DNA from: Anaerolineales bacterium
Lineage (GTDB): Bacteria; Chloroflexota; Anaerolineae; Anaerolineales; Villigracilaceae
DNA length: 64,000 nt
Reading direction: 5' to 3'
NCBI GenBank assembly: GCA_030834895.1
Contig: JAUQXA010000068.1
Span: forward strand, 1 to 64,000
Shown piece after piece: positions 16,384-24,227 of the stretch (its first letter is position 1; every line of letters begins with the position of its first letter). Below the pieces are notes generated by a model. That model was given only the letters and a program-made list of their open reading frames with translations. It made no database searches and was not told the DNA's origin. Made by a program: the position numbers and the translations under genes.

Positions 16384-18039
16384 CTACTTTCCATCCAACC
16401 ACATGTATCTTTCAATCGGGATTGTGATCGGGGTAAAGACAAATCCCTTCACGTAGGGTTGAACCAATTGATACGAAAGCGAATGCGTGGTAAACAGCAC
16501 GGGCGCATCGTTGACAATGATCTGCTCGGCTTGCTGGTACATGGCGATGCGTTTCGTCACATCCACTTCGACGCGGGCTTGTTCAACGAGTGTATCCAAT
16601 TCGGGGTTGGAGAAGCCGCCGTTATTCTGGTTCGAGCCGCTGTGGAAGAGGACATCCGCAAAGTTTTCGGGGTCGGGATAATCGGCGCACCAGCCGCCAC
16701 CGAAGATTTGTCCATGGTTGCCCGAATAGATTTGCTCGTAGTAATAGTTGTACTCGATGTTCTCGACCTTGATGGTCACGCCAAGATTCTGCTCCCACAT
16801 CTCAGCCATCGCTGCCACGTCGGGGCTGATGTAACTGCCGATGCCGCCGTCGGTGTAGACGATGGGCGGGAGTCCTTCCACGCCGCCGTATTTGGATTGC
16901 TTGAGCAATTCACGCGCCTGCGCAGGGTCGTAGGGCAGACCTTTGAGTTGATAGTTAAATCCAGGTAGTCCAGGCGGGAAGGGACCGATGGCAGGCAAAG
17001 CCTTGCCGCGCATGACCACATCGATGTAACGTTGACGGTCGAACGCCATCGAAAACGCCTTGCGGACGTTGATGTCATCGAAGGGCGGCTGGGTGTTGTC
17101 AAAGACGACGTAGCCCGTGCAGAGGTTCACCCCCGTCACCAGTTGACTGTGAAGCGGCTCCGTTGGGTCGAGGATGCGGTCAGCATCGTAGGAGCCAACA
17201 CCCGCCACATCCACTTCCCCTGTTTCAAAGAGACGCAGGTCATCGCCCGCGTAAAGTTTGGTCACCACGTACGGGATGGACGGCGCGCCGAGATAAAAGT
17301 CCGCGTTGGCTTCGTAGACGATGTATTCAAAAGAGCGCCATTCCTTCAATCGGTATGGACCTGTGCCATTGGGCATCCGCACCCACTCTTCACCAGTCTC
17401 TACGTTTGCCTTGTCTACCACGTAGGCGGTGGGGAAGGTCAGTTTTAGGATGAAGTAGGGTTTGGGTGCGTCGATGGTGACTTGCAGGGTGTGATCATCA
17501 ATCGCCTTCAAACCGCTGATGTGGTCTGACTGCCCGGCGTTCATTTCACGCACGCCGACGATGTCGCCGAGATAGGTCAGTACGGTATCGGAGGCAAGTT
17601 CGGGACTGGCGGCGCGTTCCCAAGAGTAGACAAAATCTTCCGCAGTGACAGGTTTGCCATCATGGAATTTTGCATTCTCGCGGATATGAAAGGTGTAGAC
17701 CGTGCCATTGTCGCTGACTTCCCAAGTGTCGGCAAGGTCGGGGGTGAGGTTCAGGCGCGGGTCAAAGGAGACCAATCCGCTGAAGACCAATTTGTCGCCC
17801 GAGCTGTAGGTTGTCGCGGGATCGTAGTCGCGCAGGTTGGTGGATTCGCCTCCGCTATAAACGAGAGTCTGGTCAAGTGGGACGCCGAACTGCATGGCGG
17901 GCGCAGCGTTCGCACTGGCGGAAAGCAGCAGGGAGAAGACCAGCGTGAGAACAAGGAAGAATATAGTCAGTTTAGGAGATTGCTTCGTCGGGAAGAGCGC
18001 CCTCCTCGCAATGACGTAGTTTTTGAAAATATTACCCAT
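16384..18039 (-). CDS. ABC transporter peptide-binding protein (SBP family 5)
   Basis: A 551-residue periplasmic/extracytoplasmic binding protein of the OppA/DppA type. After a signal peptide (hydrophobic about 25-40, cleavage near ANA-AP) come the family motifs: LVFSGLVSFDPRLNLTPDLADTWEVSDNGTVYTFHIRENAKFHDGKPVTAEDFVYSWER, seen in several short blocks, and the C-terminal YQQAEQIIVNDAPVLF. It lacks a lipobox. No permease or ATPase genes are adjacent. Residues about 9-22 (VIARRALFPTKQSP) are encoded by half of an R1 repeat. The ATG overlaps the stop of the upstream peptidase by 8 nt, so the two genes are translationally coupled. Confidence 0.85.
   Translation of the reverse strand: MGNIFKNYVIARRALFPTKQSPKLTIFFLVLTLVFSLLLSASANAAPAMQFGVPLDQTLVYSGGESTNLRDYDPATTYSSGDKLVFSGLVSFDPRLNLTPDLADTWEVSDNGTVYTFHIRENAKFHDGKPVTAEDFVYSWERAASPELASDTVLTYLGDIVGVREMNAGQSDHISGLKAIDDHTLQVTIDAPKPYFILKLTFPTAYVVDKANVETGEEWVRMPNGTGPYRLKEWRSFEYIVYEANADFYLGAPSIPYVVTKLYAGDDLRLFETGEVDVAGVGSYDADRILDPTEPLHSQLVTGVNLCTGYVVFDNTQPPFDDINVRKAFSMAFDRQRYIDVVMRGKALPAIGPFPPGLPGFNYQLKGLPYDPAQARELLKQSKYGGVEGLPPIVYTDGGIGSYISPDVAAMAEMWEQNLGVTIKVENIEYNYYYEQIYSGNHGQIFGGGWCADYPDPENFADVLFHSGSNQNNGGFSNPELDTLVEQARVEVDVTKRIAMYQQAEQIIVNDAPVLFTTHSLSYQLVQPYVKGFVFTPITIPIERYMWLDGK
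17975..18015. repeat. Half R1 repeat inside a coding sequence (copy c)
   Basis: GGAGATTGCTTCGTCGGG and CTCCTCGCAATGACG match the right half of the intergenic R1 elements. Here it encodes part of the signal-peptide n-region of the binding protein. Confidence 0.8.
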
Positions 18040-19399
18040 TTTTGCCTGCCTTTTGTGAGCGGATGACGAATGTCAAAACCACAACGCCGATGATGAGCAG
18101 GAAGACGATACAGACGCAGACCAAAGCAATGGTCAGGATGATGAGAGAGGGGGTGTTATCATCCAGCGGGAGGTTGGAACCATCGGATGAAGAAGTGGGA
18201 ATGGCGTACGGTGTGGGCGTCACTGCCAGCGGAATCCCAGCCACGGGGACGTAGGTCGGGACAAAGGTCGGGGTGGGCATCGCTGTCGCCTGGGCAGAAA
18301 CAGCCCGAGGCGCGGCTCCGACGGATCCCCTCCAGGCATCTTCCAAGCCGTCCGAGTCGAATCCATAGATTTCGAGCAGGGCATCATCAATTGTTTTTGC
18401 ATCCCGCAGGGCGGTGAGCAACTCTGTCAATTTATCCTGCCCGTAGGTTTTGATGAGGAAGTTGACGATGCTATACGACTGACTGTACGAGAGGTTGGCT
18501 TTGTCGGGAAGTTCGGAGAAGCCGCCGTTCAGCGAGCGGACGGTGAGCAGGGTGTCGCTGCTGATCGCCTGATCAAGTTGGGCTTGTGCGCCAGAATCCA
18601 GTTCACCTTCGCTGTACATGGCAAGACCTTCGTTCAGCCAGGTGGGGACATCACCGAGACAGGAGAAGGTGAGATGCCCAACGAGGATGTGGGTCAGTTC
18701 GTGGATGACGGTATTTTGGTCCCAAGTGGAATCGGACTGCGACACGCCCATGATAAAAATGTTGTATTCTGGGAAAGCCATGCCGCCCGTCCACGAGGGC
18801 TCGTAGAGGATGGCATCCTTCATGTCGTCGTAGTTTGGATAAACGTATAGATCAATCGGGTCTTCTGTGGTTAGCCCCGCCTGCTCCTTGTTACGGCGCA
18901 GACCTTCGACGCCCGCGTCAAGCATAGTTTGGGCAAAGGTCTTGTCATTATCGTACCAGTGCAGGCGCAGGTCACCACTGGAGATGGTTTGCCAGTCATG
19001 AACGTCATCGAGCCATGCCGCAGTTTGGACGTCTGTGGAGGATTCCTTTCCTGTCGCGTCGGTGTAAATCCAGCGCCACCAGATTGTCGCTCCAGGTGGA
19101 AGCGACCCGCTCTGACGCATATCCCAGGTCCATTCCACATTGACAGTTTTGCCAGGCGTGAAATCGGGATAGGCTTTGGCGACCACTTCGCCACAGGTCT
19201 GCTGGATGTTGCCATATTCCAATGTGATTAAGGCGATGTCTGAATCCGCATTGATGGTTGCGGAAAAAGTCGCCGTGTTCGGAAAATCAAACACGACCTG
19301 GTTGTTGGTTACGTTGGCACGCGGAGCGGCAAAGGCGGTCTGCGCGGGAATGAGGAGGATTGCAATGGACAAAAGAAAAGGGAGCCATTTTTTACTCAT
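18032..19399 (-). CDS. Membrane-anchored peptidase MA-like gluzincin
   Basis: A 455-residue protein. It has a signal peptide (1-24), a beta-rich N-terminal region, then a peptidase MA-like domain with His233-Glu-Leu-Thr-His237 and Glu257 in WLNEGLAMY, the pattern of a gluzincin zinc site. A Pro/Thr linker and one C-terminal membrane helix (about 420-445) with a basic stop-transfer tail follow. The active site would face outward. Substrate unknown; peptide uptake by the coupled downstream binding protein would fit. AAGGAG lies 8 nt before the ATG. It is the first gene of a two-gene unit. Confidence 0.75.
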   Translation of the reverse strand: MSKKWLPFLLSIAILLIPAQTAFAAPRANVTNNQVVFDFPNTATFSATINADSDIALITLEYGNIQQTCGEVVAKAYPDFTPGKTVNVEWTWDMRQSGSLPPGATIWWRWIYTDATGKESSTDVQTAAWLDDVHDWQTISSGDLRLHWYDNDKTFAQTMLDAGVEGLRRNKEQAGLTTEDPIDLYVYPNYDDMKDAILYEPSWTGGMAFPEYNIFIMGVSQSDSTWDQNTVIHELTHILVGHLTFSCLGDVPTWLNEGLAMYSEGELDSGAQAQLDQAISSDTLLTVRSLNGGFSELPDKANLSYSQSYSIVNFLIKTYGQDKLTELLTALRDAKTIDDALLEIYGFDSDGLEDAWRGSVGAAPRAVSAQATAMPTPTFVPTYVPVAGIPLAVTPTPYAIPTSSSDGSNLPLDDNTPSLIILTIALVCVCIVFLLIIGVVVLTFVIRSQKAGKNG

Positions 19400-19561
19400 A
19401 AAGTTGTTCTCCTTGTGTGGTCGGCTTAATATATCATGGCTGGTTGGTTTTTCAAAAAAATCGATGGATTTTATAACGTCCTCCTTCGTTTAAACTAAGG
19501 GACTATTAATGTCCACATGTAAAATGGAGATATATTGTTACATTTCGCACATTTTATGGTT

Positions 19562-19623
19562 AGACCCTAAAGGTTTCTATAATCAACAAGGCTTTCGAGC
19601 CGTAAGGAAAACCTTTAGGGTCT
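19562..19623. repeat. Palindromic repeat, family R2 (copy a)
   Basis: AGACCCTAAAGGTTT and AAACCTTTAGGGTCT form perfect 15-bp inverted arms, 62 bp in all. A TATAAT (19578-19583) lies in the loop, about 70 nt before ccmE; whether it is a promoter is unknown. Confidence 0.85.
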
Positions 19624-19651
19624 TTTAGACAAATTCTTTTCGGAGGCATCC

Positions 19652-20134
19652 ATGCAACGAACAAAATTCTTTCTCGGCGGCGCACTGATTTTAGCGGCTG
19701 TGGTTTACCTGTTGGTTTCATCCACGCAGGCGAGCGCCGAATACTTCATGACCGTGGACGAAGTGAAAGCCAAAGGCGACTCCGTCGTCGGCAAGAGCCT
19801 GAGGCTTTCGGGGGCGGTTCTGGGCGATACGATTCAATACGATTCGCAAACCCTGGAACTGACCTTCGACATTGCCCATGTCTCCGGTGATAATGCCGAG
19901 ATCGAAGCGCAGGGCGGACTGGCTGAGGTGTTGTATCAGGCTGTCAACGACCCCACCCGCCAACGGATCACCATCCATTATGTCGGTGCCAAGCCTGACC
20001 TGCTCCGCAGCGAAGCGCAGGCGATCCTGACAGGTAAGCTCGGCGAGGACGGCGTCTTCTACGCGGACGAAATCCTGCTCAAGTGTCCCACCAAGTATGA
20101 AGAGGCGGTTCCCGAACAAGCCGCCGCAAACTAG
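19652..20134 (+). CDS. ccmE: CcmE-type heme chaperone, CXXXY variant
   Basis: A 160-residue periplasmic heme chaperone of System I cytochrome c maturation. One N-terminal membrane helix (6-24) anchors an OB-fold domain (about 30-142). The usual heme-binding His-x-x-x-Tyr is replaced by Cys145-Pro-Thr-Lys-Tyr149. This CXXXY form is known from archaea and some Desulfovibrio, where heme is bound through cysteine. It accepts heme from CcmC/CcmABD and passes it to CcmF. GGAGG lies 6 nt before the ATG. It is the first gene of the ccm cluster. Confidence 0.9.
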   Translation: MQRTKFFLGGALILAAVVYLLVSSTQASAEYFMTVDEVKAKGDSVVGKSLRLSGAVLGDTIQYDSQTLELTFDIAHVSGDNAEIEAQGGLAEVLYQAVNDPTRQRITIHYVGAKPDLLRSEAQAILTGKLGEDGVFYADEILLKCPTKYEEAVPEQAAAN

Positions 20135-20141
20135 TAACACA

Positions 20142-20173
20142 GCCTGACAGGTTGGCCCTGTCAGGTTTTATTT
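20142..20173 (+). terminator. Terminator-like hairpin after ccmE
   Basis: CCTGACAGG and CCTGTCAGG form a 9-bp stem with a TTGGC loop, followed by TTTTATTT. It could attenuate transcription between ccmE and ccmF. Confidence 0.7.
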
Positions 20174-20188
20174 CTGGGCGAACTTTAA

Positions 20189-20249
20189 AGACCCTAAAGG
20201 TTTTGGCGAAAACCAACACGACGTTATGTGAAGCAAACCTTTAGGGTCT
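20189..20249. repeat. Palindromic repeat, family R2 (copy b)
   Basis: It has the same 15-bp arms as copy a (AGACCCTAAAGGTTT / AAACCTTTAGGGTCT), with an unrelated loop. It lies between the hairpin after ccmE and ccmF. Confidence 0.85.
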
Positions 20250-20268
20250 CATTACCAAGGAAGAAAAT

Positions 20269-22335
20269 ATGTTTGCAGAATTTGGATATGGAATTTTACT
20301 GGTTGGTTTTCTTGTTACCGCATACAGCCTGATTGCGGCGGTATATGGGGCGATGGATAAATCTGCAGCGCTGGTGGAAAGCGCGCGGCGCGGCATGTTG
20401 CTGGTATTTCCGCTGCTCTCGCTTGCGGCGGCGGCGTTGATCTATTTGCTGGTCAACAACCATTATGAAGTCGCCTTCGTTTATGAAGTGACCAGCCGCA
20501 GCATGCCCACCTACCTCAAGGTGACCGCGTGGTGGGGCGGACAAGCTGGCTCGCTGCTCTTCTGGGCCTGGTTACTGGCGGCGTTTACCTCCGCTGTCAC
20601 CATCCGCAAGTGGGAACGCGATATCGAGTTCCTGCCGTGGGTGATCGTGGTAAACGCCATTACCTTGATCTTCTTCCTCGGCATGGTGGTCTTCTACGAG
20701 AATCCCTTCACCCGCTTTTGGATGGTCAACGGGAACGTCGAACCGCACATGTTCGCCCCTGCTGGCGCGACCCTTTTCGCCGCTGCCGATGGCAACGGGT
20801 TGAATCCGCTTTTGCGTCACCCTGGAATGGTCATCCACCCGCCGATGCTTTATCTCGGATTCGTTTCGTTTGTCATCCCATTTTCTTTTGGGATTGCGGC
20901 GCTTATCACGGGACGCACCGATGACCGCTGGATTCGTCTCACCCGCCGTTGGTCGTTGTGGGCGTGGCTCTTCCTTTCCTTCGGGCTCGTCCTCGGCGGA
21001 CGCTGGGCGTATGATGTCCTCGGCTGGGGCGGATACTGGGGCTGGGACCCCGTCGAAATCGCGGCATTCATGCCCTGGCTGACGGGAACCGCTTTCCTTC
21101 ATTCAGTGATGATTCAAGAAAAGCGCGGCTTGCTCAAACACTGGAACATGATCCTCGTCATCCTGACGTATGCGTTGGTGGTCTTCGGGACCTTCCTCAC
21201 CCGCTCTGGCGTGCTATCCTCCGTCCATGCCTTTGCCAACAGCCCGATTGGTCCATTCTTCATGGGCTACGTCGCTCTGACGTTGATTGTCTCCACCGCT
21301 CTGCTGATTTGGCGCTGGCCCCTGCTGCAAGGCGAGACGGAAATGAAGTCCATGCTTTCGCGTGAGGCTTTGTTCCTTTTGAATAACCTGCTCTTCATGA
21401 GCATTCTCGTGGTTTGCTTCTGGGGTGTGGTCTCGCCGCTGGCTTCCGAATTGTTCACCAACCAAAAGGTGACTCTCGGTCCGCCATTCTACGAACGCGC
21501 CACCGCTCCGCTCTTCGCGGCGTTGATGTTTCTGATGGGCGTAGCCCCGCTGTCGGCGTGGGGACATTCCACCGTCACTACCTTGGGACGCGTCATGTGG
21601 AAGTCCGCGCTTGCGGCTGTGATTCTGACCGTTGTCCTGTTCGTCACCTACACCCAAAACTATATCGCCCTGATTGGGTTCTTCCTGATTGCGCTGGTTA
21701 TCTTCGTCACCCTGCAGGAATTCTGGCGGGCGGCGCGGGCGCGTCAGCGGGCGCAGAAGGAAAACTTCTTCGTGGCGCTCTCCCGCCTGATGGGACGCAA
21801 CCGCCGCCGCTACGGTGGATATATCATCCATATTAGTATGATGTTGATGGCGATTGGCATTCTCGGCATCGAAATCTTCCAGACCGAAACACAGGGCGCG
21901 CTGGCACAGGGCGAAGAGTTGAACCTCCAAGGCTACACCGTTCAATACCGCGAACTTGCTTCCTGGCCTGACGAAGGAAAAGGCGTAAACTACACCCGCG
22001 CGGTTGTGGATGTGTACAAAAATGGAGTCTACCTCGGTAAACTCACCCCGCGCATCGACTACTACTTCGACTCACAGCAGAACATGACCATCCCCGGTCA
22101 ACGCTCGACGCTGAAAGATGATCTGTATGTCCTGCTGGTGGATTGGGAACCTGTCTCGAACGCAGGCGCGACCTTCAAAGTCTTCGTCAATCCGCTGGTC
22201 AACTGGCTGTGGGTTGGCAGTTTGGTTTTCCTCATCGGAATTCTCTTCGCCGCCTGGCCCGACCGCGACCCCGCGGATGAACCTGCGCGAAGCGGGACTT
22301 CGCGGAAGGTAAGACAGGCGAGTTCAGCGGATTAA
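20269..22335 (+). CDS. ccmF: CcmF heme lyase subunit
   Basis: A 688-residue polytopic membrane protein (about 13-15 helices). It carries the tryptophan-rich WWD heme-handling motif (GWGGYWGWDPVEIAAFMPWL, about residues 248-267) and the following TRSGVLSSVHAF. The C-terminal extracytoplasmic domain (about 550-640) precedes a last helix. CcmF joins heme from CcmE to the CXXCH cysteines of apocytochromes together with CcmH. The length is normal for CcmF. The start has AAGGAAG about 7 nt upstream. The gene is followed after 29 nt by ccmH. Confidence 0.93.
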   Translation: MFAEFGYGILLVGFLVTAYSLIAAVYGAMDKSAALVESARRGMLLVFPLLSLAAAALIYLLVNNHYEVAFVYEVTSRSMPTYLKVTAWWGGQAGSLLFWAWLLAAFTSAVTIRKWERDIEFLPWVIVVNAITLIFFLGMVVFYENPFTRFWMVNGNVEPHMFAPAGATLFAAADGNGLNPLLRHPGMVIHPPMLYLGFVSFVIPFSFGIAALITGRTDDRWIRLTRRWSLWAWLFLSFGLVLGGRWAYDVLGWGGYWGWDPVEIAAFMPWLTGTAFLHSVMIQEKRGLLKHWNMILVILTYALVVFGTFLTRSGVLSSVHAFANSPIGPFFMGYVALTLIVSTALLIWRWPLLQGETEMKSMLSREALFLLNNLLFMSILVVCFWGVVSPLASELFTNQKVTLGPPFYERATAPLFAALMFLMGVAPLSAWGHSTVTTLGRVMWKSALAAVILTVVLFVTYTQNYIALIGFFLIALVIFVTLQEFWRAARARQRAQKENFFVALSRLMGRNRRRYGGYIIHISMMLMAIGILGIEIFQTETQGALAQGEELNLQGYTVQYRELASWPDEGKGVNYTRAVVDVYKNGVYLGKLTPRIDYYFDSQQNMTIPGQRSTLKDDLYVLLVDWEPVSNAGATFKVFVNPLVNWLWVGSLVFLIGILFAAWPDRDPADEPARSGTSRKVRQASSAD

Positions 22336-22364
22336 TATCGTTAAACGTTGGAGAAAGTAAGTAA

Positions 22365-22853
22365 ATGAGAAGGTTTTTATACGTTATCGCCTTTTTGTCT
22401 TTGCTCGGTGGCTTGTTCACGACAACTGTCCTTGCCCAAAGTGGAACCCCTTCCGATGATGAGGTGAACGCCATCGCGCGCAAGTTGTATTGTCCCGTTT
22501 GCGAAAGCACACCGCTGGACGTTTGCCCTACGCAGGCTTGCAAGGAGTGGCGTGAGTTGATTCGCTCCATGCTGGCGGAGGGTAAAACCGAGGATGAAAT
22601 CCTCCAGCATTTCGTGGATCAGTACGGAGCGCGAGTGCTGGCAGAGCCTCCCAAGGAGGGCTTCTTCTGGCTGATTTATCTCCTGCCGCCCGCCGTCATC
22701 CTGATTGGCGTGGTCGTCCTCTTCCGCTCGCTCAAAGAGTGGACGAAGCCCAAAGCCGTATCGCCCGTTCAAAGCGCGGCGCAGAATGAATCATCCGCGA
22801 AAAAAGACGATTATGTGGCGCGTCTTGAAGAAGAGTTGAAGAAACAGAAATGA
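22365..22853 (+). CDS. ccmH: CcmH-type thiol-disulfide protein
   Basis: A 162-residue protein with a signal peptide (1-24), a three-helix CcmH domain and one C-terminal membrane helix (about 103-123). The redox motif is Cys43-Pro-Val-Cys46 in KLYCPVCEST, corresponding to LRCPQCQ of proteobacterial CcmH. A second Cys pair (Cys54, Cys59) is unusual for the family. It keeps the apocytochrome CXXCH thiols reduced for CcmF. Its presence beside a CXXXY-type CcmE is noteworthy. No TPR (CcmI-like) extension is fused here. Confidence 0.88.
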   Translation: MRRFLYVIAFLSLLGGLFTTTVLAQSGTPSDDEVNAIARKLYCPVCESTPLDVCPTQACKEWRELIRSMLAEGKTEDEILQHFVDQYGARVLAEPPKEGFFWLIYLLPPAVILIGVVVLFRSLKEWTKPKAVSPVQSAAQNESSAKKDDYVARLEEELKKQK

Positions 22854-22856
22854 CAT

Positions 22857-22970
22857 GTCATTGCGAGGAGGGCGTTCTTCAAGCAATCTCATGGGCTGAA
22901 TTGGAGATTGCTTCGCCGCCACACCTGCCCTGGCGGGCGGTGCCAGGGAAGAACGGCGGCTCGCAACGAC
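22857..22970. repeat. Palindromic intergenic repeat, family R1 (copy d)
   Basis: Starts GTCATTGCGAGGAGGGCG and ends GGCTCGCAACGAC. It holds GCAATCTC and GAGATTGCTTCGCCGCC and the same nested CACCTGCCCTGGCGGGCGG hairpin as copy a. It fills the gap between ccmH and ccmG. Confidence 0.85.
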
Positions 22971-22991
22971 GAATGGACATGGAGAATGTAA

Positions 22992-23561
22992 ATGACCGAG
23001 GAAACCACAAATAAAAAACGCAGTGTGCCACTTTGGGCGCAGATTGTTATCTGGGCGATTCTGGCGGGTCTGTTGCTGCTGGTGGGATTGGGTTTGAAGC
23101 GCGCGCAAAACCCCATGGCGGAAGTCGGCAAGCCCGTGCCTGATTTCGAACTTGTCTTTTATGAAGGCTATGAATACAACGACACGGCGAAGATGAAACT
23201 CTCCGACCTGCGCGGCAAGATTGTCGTGGTGAATATTTGGGCGTCGTGGTGCAAACCCTGCGAGCAGGAAGCGCCCGACCTTGAAGAAGCCTGGCAGTTT
23301 TACAAGGACAGCGGTGACGTGGTGCTGGTCGGCGTGGATTATGTGGATACGCCTGCAGGCGCGAAAGGCTACCTGACCAAGTTCAACATCACCTTCCCCA
23401 ACGCCCCCGATTTGAAATCGAACATTTCGAGCATCCTCAACCGTCAGATGGGCGTGCCTGAAACCTACTTCATCGACCGCGAAGGCGTCCTGCGTCATGT
23501 GAAGGTGGGACCGTTCATGTCGGTCAACGAAATCAAATCCGTCGTGGAAAGTATAGACTAA
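22992..23561 (+). CDS. ccmG: CcmG/ResA-like membrane thioredoxin
   Basis: A 189-residue protein with one N-terminal membrane helix (about 14-36) and an extracytoplasmic TlpA-like thioredoxin fold. The active site is Cys87-Lys-Pro-Cys90 in WASWCKPCEQEAP, and the cis-Pro loop is GVPETYFID. It reduces CcmH and the heme-binding cysteines of apocytochromes. The start is the ATG at 22992 with GGAGAATG just upstream. R1d separates it from ccmH and a small palindrome follows. Confidence 0.9.
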   Translation: MTEETTNKKRSVPLWAQIVIWAILAGLLLLVGLGLKRAQNPMAEVGKPVPDFELVFYEGYEYNDTAKMKLSDLRGKIVVVNIWASWCKPCEQEAPDLEEAWQFYKDSGDVVLVGVDYVDTPAGAKGYLTKFNITFPNAPDLKSNISSILNRQMGVPETYFIDREGVLRHVKVGPFMSVNEIKSVVESID

Positions 23562-23564
23562 AAA

Positions 23565-23628
23565 AGACCTGATAGGTTTTCACAGGTATCTTGTTGGGCA
23601 AAGCGTCTTCATGAAATCTGTCAGGTCT
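23565..23628. repeat. Palindromic repeat, R2-like (AGACCTGATAGG type)
   Basis: AGACCTGATAGGTTT and AAATCTGTCAGGTCT form near-perfect inverted arms over 64 bp. They resemble the R2 arms but with CCTGA-CAGG in place of CCCTAAAGG. A run of A's follows. Confidence 0.75.
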
Positions 23629-23653
23629 GAAAAAACTTAAGGCAAACTCAACA

Positions 23654-24169
23654 ATGCAAATCAGTTCCATCCTTTTGATCCTCGCCGTCTTCGTCATGGT
23701 CGGCGCGTATTTGTACCTGCCCTTCATGGCGCGCGCGCGCCGCGCCCGCGCTGGCGAATCTCACGAAGTCTCGGCGCTCAAAGCGGAACGCGACCGCGTC
23801 ATCAACTCTTTGCAGGAACTCGACTTCGACTTCAACCTCGGCAAAATCCCCGAAGGTGAATATCCCGACCAGCGCGCCGCCCTCCTCCAGAAAGGCGCTG
23901 AGATCCTGCGTCGCCTCGATGAACTGGCTCCCGCCGCCTCGTCTGCGGTCAATGCCGAAGCGCGGATCGAGAAAGCCACTGCCGAGGGTCGTGCCGACGC
24001 CAGCACAAAGCCGTCCCTTGCCGCCGACACCGACGACGATCTCGAAGCCATGATCGCCGCCCGACGCAGGAATCAAAAAAGCAAGTCGGCTGGATTCTGC
24101 CCGAAGTGCGGCAAGCCCGTCCTGGTCACGGATAAGTTTTGCCCCGCGTGTGGGAAGTCGCTCAGTTAG
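23654..24169 (+). CDS. CcmI-like membrane protein with C-terminal zinc ribbon
   Basis: A 171-residue protein. One N-terminal membrane helix (about 5-25) is followed by a coiled-coil/helical segment (ERDRVINSLQELDFDFNLGKIPEGEYPDQR) that resembles the N-terminal part of CcmI/CycH. A long charged linker then leads to a zinc ribbon with Cys149, Cys152, Cys163 and Cys166 (CPKCGKPV...CPACGKSL). Proteobacterial CcmI has TPR repeats instead. Its place inside the ccm operon suggests a role in apocytochrome handling, but this is inference. Confidence 0.7.
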   Translation: MQISSILLILAVFVMVGAYLYLPFMARARRARAGESHEVSALKAERDRVINSLQELDFDFNLGKIPEGEYPDQRAALLQKGAEILRRLDELAPAASSAVNAEARIEKATAEGRADASTKPSLAADTDDDLEAMIAARRRNQKSKSAGFCPKCGKPVLVTDKFCPACGKSLS

Positions 24170-24213
24170 TAATTGGTAGTTGGAGAGTGGTAATTACCAA
24201 TTACCCAATTACC
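24169..24213. repeat. TAATTGGTAGTT/TAATTACCAATTACC repeat
   Basis: Several overlapping copies of AATTGGTA and its inverse AATTACCA. The left end contains the stop codon of the zinc-ribbon gene and the right end nearly reaches the ribosome binding site of the next. A remnant of the same kind lies at about 26094-26106. Confidence 0.6.
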
Positions 24214-24227
24214 GCCCAGAGGAATTA

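Noticed and set aside
24180..24227. Start of the cytochrome lipoprotein at 24180
   Set aside because: The extra residues come from an intergenic repeat and would bury the lipoprotein signal peptide; the ATG at 24228 has a ribosome binding site.
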